Positions 40,648 through 49,451 of a stretch of DNA of 64,000 bases are shown piece after piece. The position numbers and the translations under genes are program-made. Each line of letters starts with the position of its first letter. Positions within the stretch are counted from its first letter, which is position 1. A model generated the notes under the pieces. It was not told the DNA's origin. It saw only the letters and a list, made by a program, of their open reading frames with translations, and searched no databases. The DNA comes from Schlegelella_A sp035995885 (GTDB lineage Bacteria; Pseudomonadota; Gammaproteobacteria; Burkholderiales; Burkholderiaceae_C), in contig DASYKC010000211.1 of the NCBI GenBank assembly GCA_035995885.1, forward strand, positions 4,854 to 68,853, in the 5' to 3' direction.

Positions 40648-41823
40648 ATGGCGACAAGACGACCCCCGTCCGCGGCGGCGGCGAAAGCGAAGGCGGCGCC
40701 GGTCGCCGCGGCGCCAGAGCGGCCGTTGCCGACGCCGATCGAGCCGATGCTGGCCAAGGCCGTCGCCACGCTGCCGACCGCGGGCGACTACCTGTTCGAG
40801 CCGAAGTGGGACGGCTTTCGCGCCATCGTCTTCCGGCCAGCGGGTGGCGAGGTCGCGATCCAGAGCCGCGACCTGCGCCCGCTCGATCGCTACTTCCCGG
40901 AGCTGCGTGCCGCCCTCGCCGAGCAGCTGCCCGAAGGCACGATCGTCGACGGCGAGATAGTCGTCGTCGGTGCCGCCGGCCTCGACTTCGACGCCTTGCA
41001 GCAGCGCCTGCATCCGGCGGCATCGCGCGTCGCCAGGCTCGCGGTCGCGACGCCGGCCTCGTTCGTCGCCTTCGACCTGCTCGCCGCCGCGGGCACGAGC
41101 CTCGTCGACGAGACCCAGGCGACACGGCGCGGCGCGCTCGAGGAGCTGCTCGCGCAGGCGCGGCCGCCGCTCTATCTCACGCCGGCGACGCGCGACGGCG
41201 CCATCGCCGCGGCATGGCTGCGCGAGTTCGAGGGCGCCGGCCTCGACGGCGTCGTCGCCAAGCCGCTCGACGCGCCTTACCAGCCCGGCAGGCGGGCGAT
41301 GCTGAAGATCAAGCACGCGCGCACGGCCGACTGCGTCGTCGCCGGCTTTCGCTGGCACAAGAGCACCGAAGAGGGCGGGCCGGAGGCGGTCGGCTCGCTC
41401 CTGCTCGGCCTCTACGACGATGCCGGCGTCCTCCATCACGTCGGCGTGACGTCGTCGTTCACGATGGCGATGCGGCGCCAGCTCGTCGCGGTGCTGGCGC
41501 CGCTGCGCAGGAACGCCCTCGCCGGCCATCCCTGGCGCGACTGGGCCGGGCAGGATGCCGCGGCGAAGACCTCGGCCGACGGCGACGCGTCGCAGCGAAT
41601 GCCCGGCGCGACCAGCCGCTGGAGCGCCGGCAAGGATCTCGCGTGGCAGCCGCTGCGGCCGGAGCGCGTCTGCGAGGTCAAGTACGACCATCTGCAGGGC
41701 GACCGCTTCCGCCACGGAACGACCTTCCTGCGCTGGCGCGGCGACAAGCCGCCGGAGGCGTGTCGCTACGACCAGCTCGAGGTCGTCGCGCCCTATGCGC
41801 TGAAGAAGATCTTCGGCGCCTGA
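40648..41823 (+). CDS. ATP-dependent DNA ligase (LigC type)
   Basis: Stand-alone ATP-dependent DNA ligase of 391 residues; the ATG at 40648 has GAGGACC upstream, and another in-frame ATG lies at 40627. The adenylation lysine is K53 in EPKWDGFRAI. Later motifs are GTIVDGEIVVV (IV-like), FVAFDLLA, GVVAKPLDAPYQPGRRAMLKIKH (motif V, about 210-232) and an OB-fold with VCEVKYDHLQGDRFRHGT (about 335-352). The first 25 residues are Ala/Pro-rich. It lacks the phosphoesterase and polymerase domains of LigD and resembles mycobacterial-type LigC, so it gives a second ATP ligase besides LigD. Confidence 0.92.
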   Translation: MATRRPPSAAAAKAKAAPVAAAPERPLPTPIEPMLAKAVATLPTAGDYLFEPKWDGFRAIVFRPAGGEVAIQSRDLRPLDRYFPELRAALAEQLPEGTIVDGEIVVVGAAGLDFDALQQRLHPAASRVARLAVATPASFVAFDLLAAAGTSLVDETQATRRGALEELLAQARPPLYLTPATRDGAIAAAWLREFEGAGLDGVVAKPLDAPYQPGRRAMLKIKHARTADCVVAGFRWHKSTEEGGPEAVGSLLLGLYDDAGVLHHVGVTSSFTMAMRRQLVAVLAPLRRNALAGHPWRDWAGQDAAAKTSADGDASQRMPGATSRWSAGKDLAWQPLRPERVCEVKYDHLQGDRFRHGTTFLRWRGDKPPEACRYDQLEVVAPYALKKIFGA

Positions 41824-41848
41824 ACGCGACGGCGGGCTGCGCCGCTCG

Positions 41849-43291
41849 TCACGCCGCCGGCGTCGGCGCCGGCGGCGTCTCGACGGCGGGCCGGCCGGTC
41901 TCGGCGCGCATGCGCTCGAAGAGCCCGTACCAGTCGATCCGCCGCGTCGCGACCATCAGCCCGGCGAGGACGGCGAACAGCATGATCGAGCCGAGGAGGA
42001 GCGCCGTCTGCTCGAGCTGGAGCAGCGCGTAGAGCGCGGCGTAGAGCGCGGCGACGGCGGCGCCGAAGGCCGCGCCGGCGCGGCTGCCGCGCAGGACGAA
42101 CGAGCCGTAGAAGGTGAGCAGCGCCGTGCACGCCGCGGCGGCGGCGAGGTAGGCGACGGCGAAGGGAACGTGCTCCGAGAGGCTGACAAGAAGGAGGAAG
42201 AACACCGCCAGCGCCGAGCCCACGAGCAGGTACTCGATCGGATGCACGCGCAGGCGCCGCATCACTTCGACCGCGCCGACGCCGACGAAGGTCAGGGCGA
42301 TGAAGAGAAGGCCGTACTTGGTCGCCCGGTCGCTCAGCACGTACGGGCTCACCGGGTCGATGAAGGCGACGCCGAAGGTCTCGACGCACGCCGTCCGGCG
42401 CGCGTCCTCGCGAGGCGAGACCTCGTCGACGACGCTGTCGTAGAGGCGGCACGCAGGCGCGCCGTACGCCGCCGCCTGCGGCGCCGTCGTCGCCAGCGCG
42501 TTGAGCTGCCACCGCGCCGTGAAGCCGGTCTCGCCGACCTGCCGATCGAGCGGCAGGAAGCGGCCGGCGAACGACGGGTGCGGCCAGTCCGACGCGAGGG
42601 CGACGCGGGTGCTGTCGCCGACCGGCGCGAACGCGAGCTCGCCGGTGCCGACGAGTTCGAGGCCGACCTCGGCGCGCAGCGGCCGGCGCCCGCCCGCGAA
42701 CGACTCGGCGACGTCGGCGTGGAAGCCGCGCGGATGCGCCGCGTGCTGGGTGCCGGCGAGGACGGCCACGACGGCGCCGTCGATCTGCATCGCCGCGCTG
42801 CGCACGCCGCGCGAGTCGCCGAGGGCGACGAACATCACCGGCGCGTCGCACTGCAGGCGCGAGCCCGGGTGCTGCGCCTGCGGCACCAGCGTCGCGCCGT
42901 CGTTCCAGGCGGCGACCAGGCGCGCCTTCAGGACGTAGCCGTTGACCTTGAAGATGCCGCGATAGCGCGGCTCGATCGCGACGTCGCCCTTGACGTCGAG
43001 CGTCGCCGGCGTCGCGCTCAGCTTGAAGTCGCGTCGCTCGGTCACCGTCTTCCGGTCCTTGCCCTCGCCCTGCGTCGCCTCCCAGGCCTCGCTGCAATCG
43101 CGCTCGATCACCGGCCCGACCAGCGTCTGCGCCGAGGCGAGGCTGGCGGCGACGCTGCGCTCGGCCTCGCGCAGGCGCCCCTCGCGCTCGGCGACGATGC
43201 CGCCCACCGATTGCAGGGCCAGGACGAGGGCGATGACGACGCCGGCGAGGGCGATCGTCTTGCCGAGGAGGGGAAAGCGCCGGATTGCCAT
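41849..43291 (-). CDS. creD: Cell envelope integrity protein CreD
   Basis: Inner-membrane protein of 480 residues from the ATG at 43291. One N-terminal helix (about 9-28) precedes a large periplasmic domain (about 30-310). It includes the typical PRYRGIFKVNGYVLKARL (about 95-112) and a LPLDRQVGETGFTARWQLN segment. A cluster of five or six helices follows (about 325-455) with EYLLVGSALAVFFLLLVSLSEH, highly diagnostic of CreD. In enterobacteria CreD is induced by CreBC; no creBC genes are here. The 248-base gap to the next gene is unannotated. Confidence 0.92.
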   Translation of the reverse strand: MAIRRFPLLGKTIALAGVVIALVLALQSVGGIVAEREGRLREAERSVAASLASAQTLVGPVIERDCSEAWEATQGEGKDRKTVTERRDFKLSATPATLDVKGDVAIEPRYRGIFKVNGYVLKARLVAAWNDGATLVPQAQHPGSRLQCDAPVMFVALGDSRGVRSAAMQIDGAVVAVLAGTQHAAHPRGFHADVAESFAGGRRPLRAEVGLELVGTGELAFAPVGDSTRVALASDWPHPSFAGRFLPLDRQVGETGFTARWQLNALATTAPQAAAYGAPACRLYDSVVDEVSPREDARRTACVETFGVAFIDPVSPYVLSDRATKYGLLFIALTFVGVGAVEVMRRLRVHPIEYLLVGSALAVFFLLLVSLSEHVPFAVAYLAAAAACTALLTFYGSFVLRGSRAGAAFGAAVAALYAALYALLQLEQTALLLGSIMLFAVLAGLMVATRRIDWYGLFERMRAETGRPAVETPPAPTPAA

Positions 43292-43539
43292 GGCTGTGCC
43301 TTTTTCGACGGGTTGCGCCGCGACCGGCGGCGTGGGCGGAAGAATCGACCCCGGAAGCGAAGAAAATACGAAGCGGAGGTGGCCTGGCGGGCCGGCCGGT
43401 GAAGCGACGATGAAAGTGCGCGGCACGGGTCTTGCGCCCGCCCGGTCGCCCGAACTGGCCGACTCCCCGGCCTCTCATCGGCGCTCTTCGGACGCCGGCT
43501 TTCTTTACCCTAGGCCTTGCCACAACCTTCCCAGCCCTC

Positions 43540-43827
43540 ATGACCCTCTTCGGCATCGAACTGCGCAGACCCTCCTTCAACGAAATCACGGCCGCGACCG
43601 TCATGGCCGTCGGCCTCTGGGTTGCCGTCATCGGCCTCGCCCAGGCGACCGGCCACGGCCTGCAGGCGCGCGACGCCGGCGCGGTGCTCGTCGTCGCCGT
43701 CTGGGGCTGCATCGGCGTTCGCGTCGGCTTCGGCGTCGGCAAGGGCGGCCGCCACCTCGCCGCGCACGTCGGCGTCAGCGCGATCCTGCTCGGTCTCTAC
43801 CAGGGCGCGCTCGTCCTCGCCAGCTGA
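43540..43827 (+). CDS. Small two- to three-helix membrane protein, unknown
   Basis: Protein of 95 residues from the ATG at 43540. An in-frame ATG further upstream (43432) would add a Pro/Arg-rich stretch without helical character. Three hydrophobic stretches are visible: TAATVMAVGLWVAVIGLA (about 17-34), AVLVVAVWGCIGVRVGFGV (about 48-66) and VSAILLGLYQGALVLA (about 78-93), with a Gly-rich GVGKGG loop between the last two. I do not recognise the family. It stands alone between creD (divergent) and glsB. Confidence 0.65.
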   Translation: MTLFGIELRRPSFNEITAATVMAVGLWVAVIGLAQATGHGLQARDAGAVLVVAVWGCIGVRVGFGVGKGGRHLAAHVGVSAILLGLYQGALVLAS

Positions 43828-44063
43828 GGCGGCGCGCCGGCGTTCGGCCGAGCCGCGTCACCAGGCGACAAGCTGCTTCTGTAGGAGTCGGCTGACGCTC
43901 TGTCAGGCTGCCCACTCATGGGCTGGAGCAACGCCGCCGCATAGCCTAGCCACGTTTCCAGCAGCCGCCTCGCGGCGGGTGCTGTGAAGCGTCAGCGCCG
44001 GCCAGCACATGCCATTTCCTGGGATGGGCGGGTCGTCTTCAACGGCTTGGACAGGGGAAGAGC

Positions 44064-44333
44064 ATGAACTTCATCATTTGGCTTGTCGTGGGCGGCCTCA
44101 TCGGTTGGGTCGCGAGCATGATCATGAGAACGGACGGGCAGCAGGGCATCATCCTGAACGTCGTCGTCGGCATCATCGGCGCGATGTTGGGCGGCTGGCT
44201 GCTGGCGCCGATGTTCGGCACCGGCACCATCAACCAGAACGACTTCAGCCTCGCCGGCCTGGGGGTCTCGCTCCTCGGCGCGATCATCCTGCTGGCGATC
44301 GTCAACCTGGTACGCCGCGGCAGCCCGCGCTGA
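44064..44333 (+). CDS. GlsB/YeaQ/YmgE family stress-response membrane protein
   Basis: Small membrane protein of 89 residues, the transglycosylase-associated family. The ATG at 44064 is preceded by AGGGGAAG. Three hydrophobic helices are visible, with the family motifs LVVGGLIGWVASMIMRTDGQQG (first helix and loop) and NVVVGIIGAMLGGWLLAPMFG. The C-terminal helix is FSLAGLGVSLLGAIILLAIVNLVRR. Members respond to envelope or osmotic stress. An 18-base tandem duplication covers its stop codon. Confidence 0.92.
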   Translation: MNFIIWLVVGGLIGWVASMIMRTDGQQGIILNVVVGIIGAMLGGWLLAPMFGTGTINQNDFSLAGLGVSLLGAIILLAIVNLVRRGSPR

Positions 44334-44352
44334 TCGCGGCAGCCCGCGCTGA
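44316..44352 (+). repeat. Tandem duplication of the glsB stop-codon region
   Basis: CGCGGCAGCCCGCGCTGA occurs twice without a mismatch, at 44316-44333 and 44335-44352, separated by one base. The first copy is the last five codons and the stop of the GlsB-like gene. The second is untranslated. Confidence 0.9.
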
Positions 44353-44455
44353 ACGTGCGCCGGCGGCGGGGCAAGCGCCCGGCCGCCGGCCCGTCGCCCG
44401 GGGTTCGGCGTGACAATGTCTCCCGCGTCGCGATTCGCGCCGCAGGAAGACGACC

Positions 44456-44923
44456 ATGCCGAAGAAGATCCTGGTCCTGAACGGGCCGAACCTGAATTTG
44501 CTCGGCACGCGCGAGCCGGCGGTTTACGGCAGCGCGACGATCGCCGATGTGGAAGCCGCCTGCCGCCAGGCCGCGAAGGCACATGGCGCCGACCTCGACT
44601 TCCGCCAGAGCAACCACGAAGGCGCGCTGATCGACTGGCTGCACGAGGCCGGACGCGCAGCGGGCGAGACCCTCGGCGTCGTCCTCAATGCCGGCGCCTA
44701 CACGCACACCTCGGTCGCGCTCCACGATGCGATCAAGGCGATCGCGGTGCCGGTGATCGAGGTCCACCTCTCGAACGTGCACGCGCGCGAGCCGTTCCGT
44801 CACCACTCGTACCTGTCGCCGGCATGCGCCGGCATCGTCGTCGGCTTCGGCGTCGCCGGCTATGCCCTGGCGATCGATGGCCTGGCGCGCACGGCCGCGG
44901 CACGCGCCGACGCGAAGCGATGA
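44456..44923 (+). CDS. aroQ: 3-dehydroquinate dehydratase, type II
   Basis: Dodecameric cytoplasmic enzyme converting 3-dehydroquinate to 3-dehydroshikimate; 155 residues. LVLNGPNLNLLGTREPAVYG contains the catalytic Tyr (Y24). QSNHEGALIDWLHEA follows, then LNAGAYTHTSVALHDA, VPVIEVHLSNVHAREPFR and HHSYLSPACAGIVVGFG. Its stop overlaps pcaI in an ATGA junction. Biosynthetic aroQ in betaproteobacteria usually sits before accB-accC. Here it is fused into a beta-ketoadipate operon, which suggests a catabolic (quinate/shikimate) role; this is inference. Confidence 0.95.
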   Translation: MPKKILVLNGPNLNLLGTREPAVYGSATIADVEAACRQAAKAHGADLDFRQSNHEGALIDWLHEAGRAAGETLGVVLNAGAYTHTSVALHDAIKAIAVPVIEVHLSNVHAREPFRHHSYLSPACAGIVVGFGVAGYALAIDGLARTAAARADAKR

Positions 44924-45621
44924 TCGAGAAGCAGGTCGCGTCGCTGGGCGACGCGGTGGCCGACGTCGCCGACGGCGCGACGGTGATGATCGGCGGCTTC
45001 GGCACCGCCGGCCTGCCGAACGAGCTCGTCGGCGCGCTCCTCGAGCAGGGCGCGAAGGACCTGACGGTCGTCAACAACAACGCCGGCAACGGCGACACCG
45101 GCCTGGCCGCGCTGATCGCGGCGCGCCGCGTCCGCAAGATCATCTGCTCCTTCCCGCGCCAGGCCGACAGCCACCACTTCGACCGCGCCTACCGCGCCGG
45201 CGAGATCGAGCTCGAGCTGGTGCCGCAGGGCAACCTCGCCGAGCGCATCCGCGCCGCCGGGGCCGGCATCGGCGCCTTCTTCACGCCGACCGGCTACGGC
45301 ACCGACCTCGCCAAGGGCAAGGAGACGCGCGAGATCGACGGCCGCATGTACGTCCTCGAAGCGCCGATCCACGCCGACTACGCGTTCATCAAGGCCGAGC
45401 GTGGCGACCGCTGGGGCAACCTCACCTATCGCATGACGGCGCGCAACTTCGGCCCGGTGATGGCGATGGCGGCGAAGACGACGATCGCCACCGTGCACGA
45501 GATCGTCGCGCTCGGCAGCCTCGATCCGGAGGCGGTCGTCACGCCCGGCATCTTCGTCCGGCGTATCGTCCTCGTCGACCGCGTCGCGACGAGCGCGGGC
45601 GGCTTCAGGCAGCAGGCATGA
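44920..45621 (+). CDS. pcaI: 3-oxoadipate CoA-transferase subunit A
   Basis: Alpha subunit of the CoA transferase that makes 3-oxoadipyl-CoA from 3-oxoadipate and succinyl-CoA; 233 residues. The CoA-binding GGFGTAGLPNELVGALLEQG motif is at about 25-44. NNNAGNGDTGLAALI follows, then FFTPTGYGTDLAKGKE. The start overlaps aroQ and the end overlaps pcaJ (ATGA). A general succinyl-CoA:3-oxoacid transferase (ScoA) is an alternative, but the pcaF neighbour favours PcaI. Confidence 0.92.
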   Translation: MIEKQVASLGDAVADVADGATVMIGGFGTAGLPNELVGALLEQGAKDLTVVNNNAGNGDTGLAALIAARRVRKIICSFPRQADSHHFDRAYRAGEIELELVPQGNLAERIRAAGAGIGAFFTPTGYGTDLAKGKETREIDGRMYVLEAPIHADYAFIKAERGDRWGNLTYRMTARNFGPVMAMAAKTTIATVHEIVALGSLDPEAVVTPGIFVRRIVLVDRVATSAGGFRQQA

Positions 45622-46283
45622 GCAGCAGCGCAGCGAACAACGAACGCAAGTGGAGCCGCGCCGAAATGGCGGCGCGGGTCGCACGCGACATCCCCGACGG
45701 CGCCGTTGTCAACCTCGGCATCGGCCTGCCGACGCTCGTCGCCAACCACCTGCCGAGCGGACGCGAGGTCGTCCTGCACAGCGAGAACGGCGTCATCGGC
45801 ATGGGCCCGGCGCCGCGCGACGGCAGCGAGGATTTCGACCTCATCAACGCCGGCAAGCAGCCGGTGACGCTGCTGCCCGGCGGCTCGTTCTTCCACCACG
45901 CCGACAGCTTCGCGATGATGCGCGGCGGCCACCTCGACGTGTGCGTGCTCGGCGCGTTCCAGGTCGCCGCCAACGGCGACCTCGCCAACTGGCACACCGG
46001 CGCGGCCGATGCCATCCCCGCCGTTGGCGGCGCGATGGATCTCGCGATCGGCGCCAAGAAGACCTACGTGATGATGGAGCACACGACCAAGTCGGGCGAG
46101 CTGAAGATCGTCGAGCGCTGCAGCTATCCGCTCACCGGCATCGGCTGCGTCGCCCGCATCTACACCGACCTCGCGGTGATCGACGTCACGCCGCGCGGCC
46201 TGGTCGTCGTCGAGAGGGTCGAGGGCATGCCTTTCGACGAGTTGCAGGCGAAGACAGGCGCGCCGCTCGCGCGCGCCTCCTGA
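45618..46283 (+). CDS. pcaJ: 3-oxoadipate CoA-transferase subunit B
   Basis: Beta subunit of the CoA transferase; 221 residues. The catalytic glutamate is in the conserved SENGVIGMGPAP motif at about 54-65. NLGIGLPTLVANHLP is at about 32-46 and GGSFFHHADSFAMMRGGHLDV near 90-110. The ATG overlaps the pcaI stop (ATGA). PcaF follows after 11 bases, so pcaI-pcaJ-pcaF form one unit. Confidence 0.93.
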   Translation: MSSSAANNERKWSRAEMAARVARDIPDGAVVNLGIGLPTLVANHLPSGREVVLHSENGVIGMGPAPRDGSEDFDLINAGKQPVTLLPGGSFFHHADSFAMMRGGHLDVCVLGAFQVAANGDLANWHTGAADAIPAVGGAMDLAIGAKKTYVMMEHTTKSGELKIVERCSYPLTGIGCVARIYTDLAVIDVTPRGLVVVERVEGMPFDELQAKTGAPLARAS

Positions 46284-46294
46284 GGAGCGAGACC

Positions 46295-47503
<1,209 letters not shown>

Positions 47504-47561
47504 CGCCGCGGCGAGCGGCATGACGATTGCCCGAAGCGGGCATCAACCTTCCGGAGCGACC

Positions 47562-47957
47562 ATGTCCCACAGCAGCATCCTCGGCGGCGATGCCGCGCCT
47601 CAGCAGGCCCCGGGTCGCGATGCCGAAACGCTCGGCCCGAGCGACACCTCCGACAGCGGCAGCGACGTCCACGGCGCGACCCGGATGAAGACCGAGCCCG
47701 AGGAAGGCCCGGAGGCCGGCGGTGCGACGCCGGTCGTCGAGGACAGCGACACCGACGCCGAGGGCACCGGCGAGCGCGCCGAGGCGGTTCCGGAAGGCGC
47801 GCGCGACGGTGCCGACATCGCGCCGGATCGGATCGCCAGGTCGAAGGACGCGCTCGACTCGGCCATGTCGATCACCGGCAACGACGACTCGATCGAATCG
47901 CTCGCCGACGACAGCGAGAGCGACGAAGAAGAAGACGGCGCCGACGAAGGCGTCTGA
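47562..47957 (+). CDS. Small acidic, probably disordered protein
   Basis: Protein of 131 residues from the ATG at 47562, with CGGAGCG upstream; an in-frame ATG at 47520 is less likely. It is strongly acidic and Gly/Asp/Glu/Ser-rich, with no hydrophobic core or cysteine. The start MSHSSILGGDAAPQQ and the segment LGPSDTSDSGSDV look like a conserved theme I recall in Burkholderiales hypotheticals. The C-terminus is a run of Asp/Glu/Ser. The function is unknown; it is likely intrinsically disordered. It stands alone after pcaF. Confidence 0.7.
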   Translation: MSHSSILGGDAAPQQAPGRDAETLGPSDTSDSGSDVHGATRMKTEPEEGPEAGGATPVVEDSDTDAEGTGERAEAVPEGARDGADIAPDRIARSKDALDSAMSITGNDDSIESLADDSESDEEEDGADEGV

Positions 47958-48011
47958 AACGCGCGTCGACGCGCTCGCGATGCTTCGCGGCGCGACGATG
48001 CGCCGCCCCGA

Positions 48012-48707
48012 TCACGCCAGCGGCGGCTGATCGACGAGCTGCGAGCGCAGGCGCGCGATGTCGGCGGAAAGGCGGCCGGCGACGAGGCCGACGATTTCGA
48101 AGCCGAAGCCCGGGTTCTGGAAGTAGAGCTGGCGCACGGTGCTCTGGTCGATGCTCAGGAGGACGCAGTCCTCGCCGCAGCGCGCCGTGGCCGTGCGGCG
48201 TCGCTCGGGCGAAAAGAAGGCGATCTCGCCGAACATCTGACCCGGGCCGAGGCTGGCGTTGATCTCGAGGAAGTCGATTCGCCCCTCGATCAGGATGTAG
48301 AGGTGCTCGGCGGGGTCGCCGAGGCGAAAGAGCACCTCGCCGGCCTTCCTGCGGCTCGACTTCATGTAGGGCCTGAGCCAGATCCCCGATCGATCCGTGT
48401 CGTTCGTCGCCGCATGCACGCGCCGGGTCAGCCGGGTCATCTCGCGCAGGCGGATGCAGTTGATCGGCAGCAGCACGCCGTGCATCAGCGCCATCACGAA
48501 GGACGGATGCAGCACGCCGTAGCCGAGGAAGCCGACGTTGCTCAGGACGGCGAGCCAGCGCAGCGGCACCATCGTCTTGACGAACGAGCTGCTGATCTGC
48601 AGCCCGCCGGCCACGGTGGCGGCGAAGATCGCGAGAAGCTCGGTGGGCGACGAGAGCGCGCTCGACACATAGGCGCTCACCTGCGCGGCAATCTCTTGTG
48701 TGGTCAC
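48012..48707 (-). CDS. Popeye-like membrane protein with cyclic-nucleotide-binding domain
   Basis: Protein of 231 residues from GTG 48707. Two or three hydrophobic helices fill residues 18-80, with LRWLAVLSNVGFLGYGVLHPS and MHGVLLPINCIRLREMTRL. That arrangement resembles bacterial Popeye-domain proteins. A cNMP-binding beta-roll follows at about 110-220: GEVLFRLGDPAEHLYILIEGRIDFLE, then LGPGQMFGEIAFFSPERRRTATARC. The phosphate-binding cassette FGEIAFFSPERRRTA has the Glu and Arg positions filled. No output domain is fused, so it may act as a membrane-bound cNMP sensor. The neighbours are a LuxR-type regulator and a protease, upstream on the same strand. Confidence 0.82.
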   Translation of the reverse strand: MTTQEIAAQVSAYVSSALSSPTELLAIFAATVAGGLQISSSFVKTMVPLRWLAVLSNVGFLGYGVLHPSFVMALMHGVLLPINCIRLREMTRLTRRVHAATNDTDRSGIWLRPYMKSSRRKAGEVLFRLGDPAEHLYILIEGRIDFLEINASLGPGQMFGEIAFFSPERRRTATARCGEDCVLLSIDQSTVRQLYFQNPGFGFEIVGLVAGRLSADIARLRSQLVDQPPLA

Positions 48708-48814
48708 GGGACACCCTTTGCGACGTCGACGCGTCAGGGTGCATTCTCCGCGGCGAGGCGCGGTTCGCGCCAGACGCCGCCGGGCGACGCGACCGAAGTC
48801 GCGCCGCGCCGCTC

Positions 48815-49438
48815 TCAGGCGTCGACGAAGCCGGCGCGCAGCGCCTTGGCGACCGCGTGCGCGCGCGACTGCGCCTGCAGCTTGGCGATGATCTGGGCGA
48901 CATGGAACTTGGCGGTGTGCGCCGAGATGCCGAGGACGCCGCCGATCTCGCGGTTGCCGAGGCCGTTGCTCATCGCCGCCAGCACCTGGCGCTCGCGCCG
49001 GGTCAGCGCGTCGAAGCCGGGCGGTGCGCTGCGCCGCTCGCCGATGCGCTCGAAGCGGAGGGCCTCGGCGGCGAAGGTCGGCGTCGTCGCGACCAGACCG
49101 GCGAGCGCGGCGCGCGCCGCCCCGGCGACCTCGGCCGGCGACGCGCCGCGCGGCAGCACCGAGCAGCCGTCGATCAGCCACTCGCCGACGCGCTCGTCGC
49201 CGTCGGCGGCGAGGAGGACGAGGTGCGGGCCGGCGACCGGAACGACGACGTCGAGCTCGGCGTCGCTTTCGGCGCCGACGTCGACGACGACGACCGCCGC
49301 GCCGCCGTAGCCGGCCTCGGCGAGCTCGGCCGGCGTCGCCGCGCTGAGCACGACCTCGCACTCGCCCTGTGCGGCGAGACCGGCGGCCAGGCCGGCGCGA
49401 ATGAGCGGTGAAGGCGAAGCGAGCGCGAAGCGGATCAT
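48815..49438 (-). CDS. LuxR-family DNA-binding regulator with degenerate receiver domain
   Basis: Transcription factor of 207 residues in the NarL/FixJ layout. The C-terminal HTH (about 143-203) is well conserved: LTRRERQVLAAMSNGLGNREIGGVLGIS and HVAQIIAKL. The N-terminal domain has the receiver pattern (PLIRAGLAAGLAA) and an Asp at 53 (VVVVDVG). However, the acidic pair normally near residue 8 is SP (ASPSP), and the conserved Lys is Arg (VLPRGAS). It may therefore work without phosphorylation. It starts 14 bases after the stop of the protease gene, so the two form an operon. No histidine kinase is adjacent. Confidence 0.85.
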   Translation of the reverse strand: MIRFALASPSPLIRAGLAAGLAAQGECEVVLSAATPAELAEAGYGGAAVVVVDVGAESDAELDVVVPVAGPHLVLLAADGDERVGEWLIDGCSVLPRGASPAEVAGAARAALAGLVATTPTFAAEALRFERIGERRSAPPGFDALTRRERQVLAAMSNGLGNREIGGVLGISAHTAKFHVAQIIAKLQAQSRAHAVAKALRAGFVDA

Positions 49439-49451
49439 CGTCAGCCCTCCC

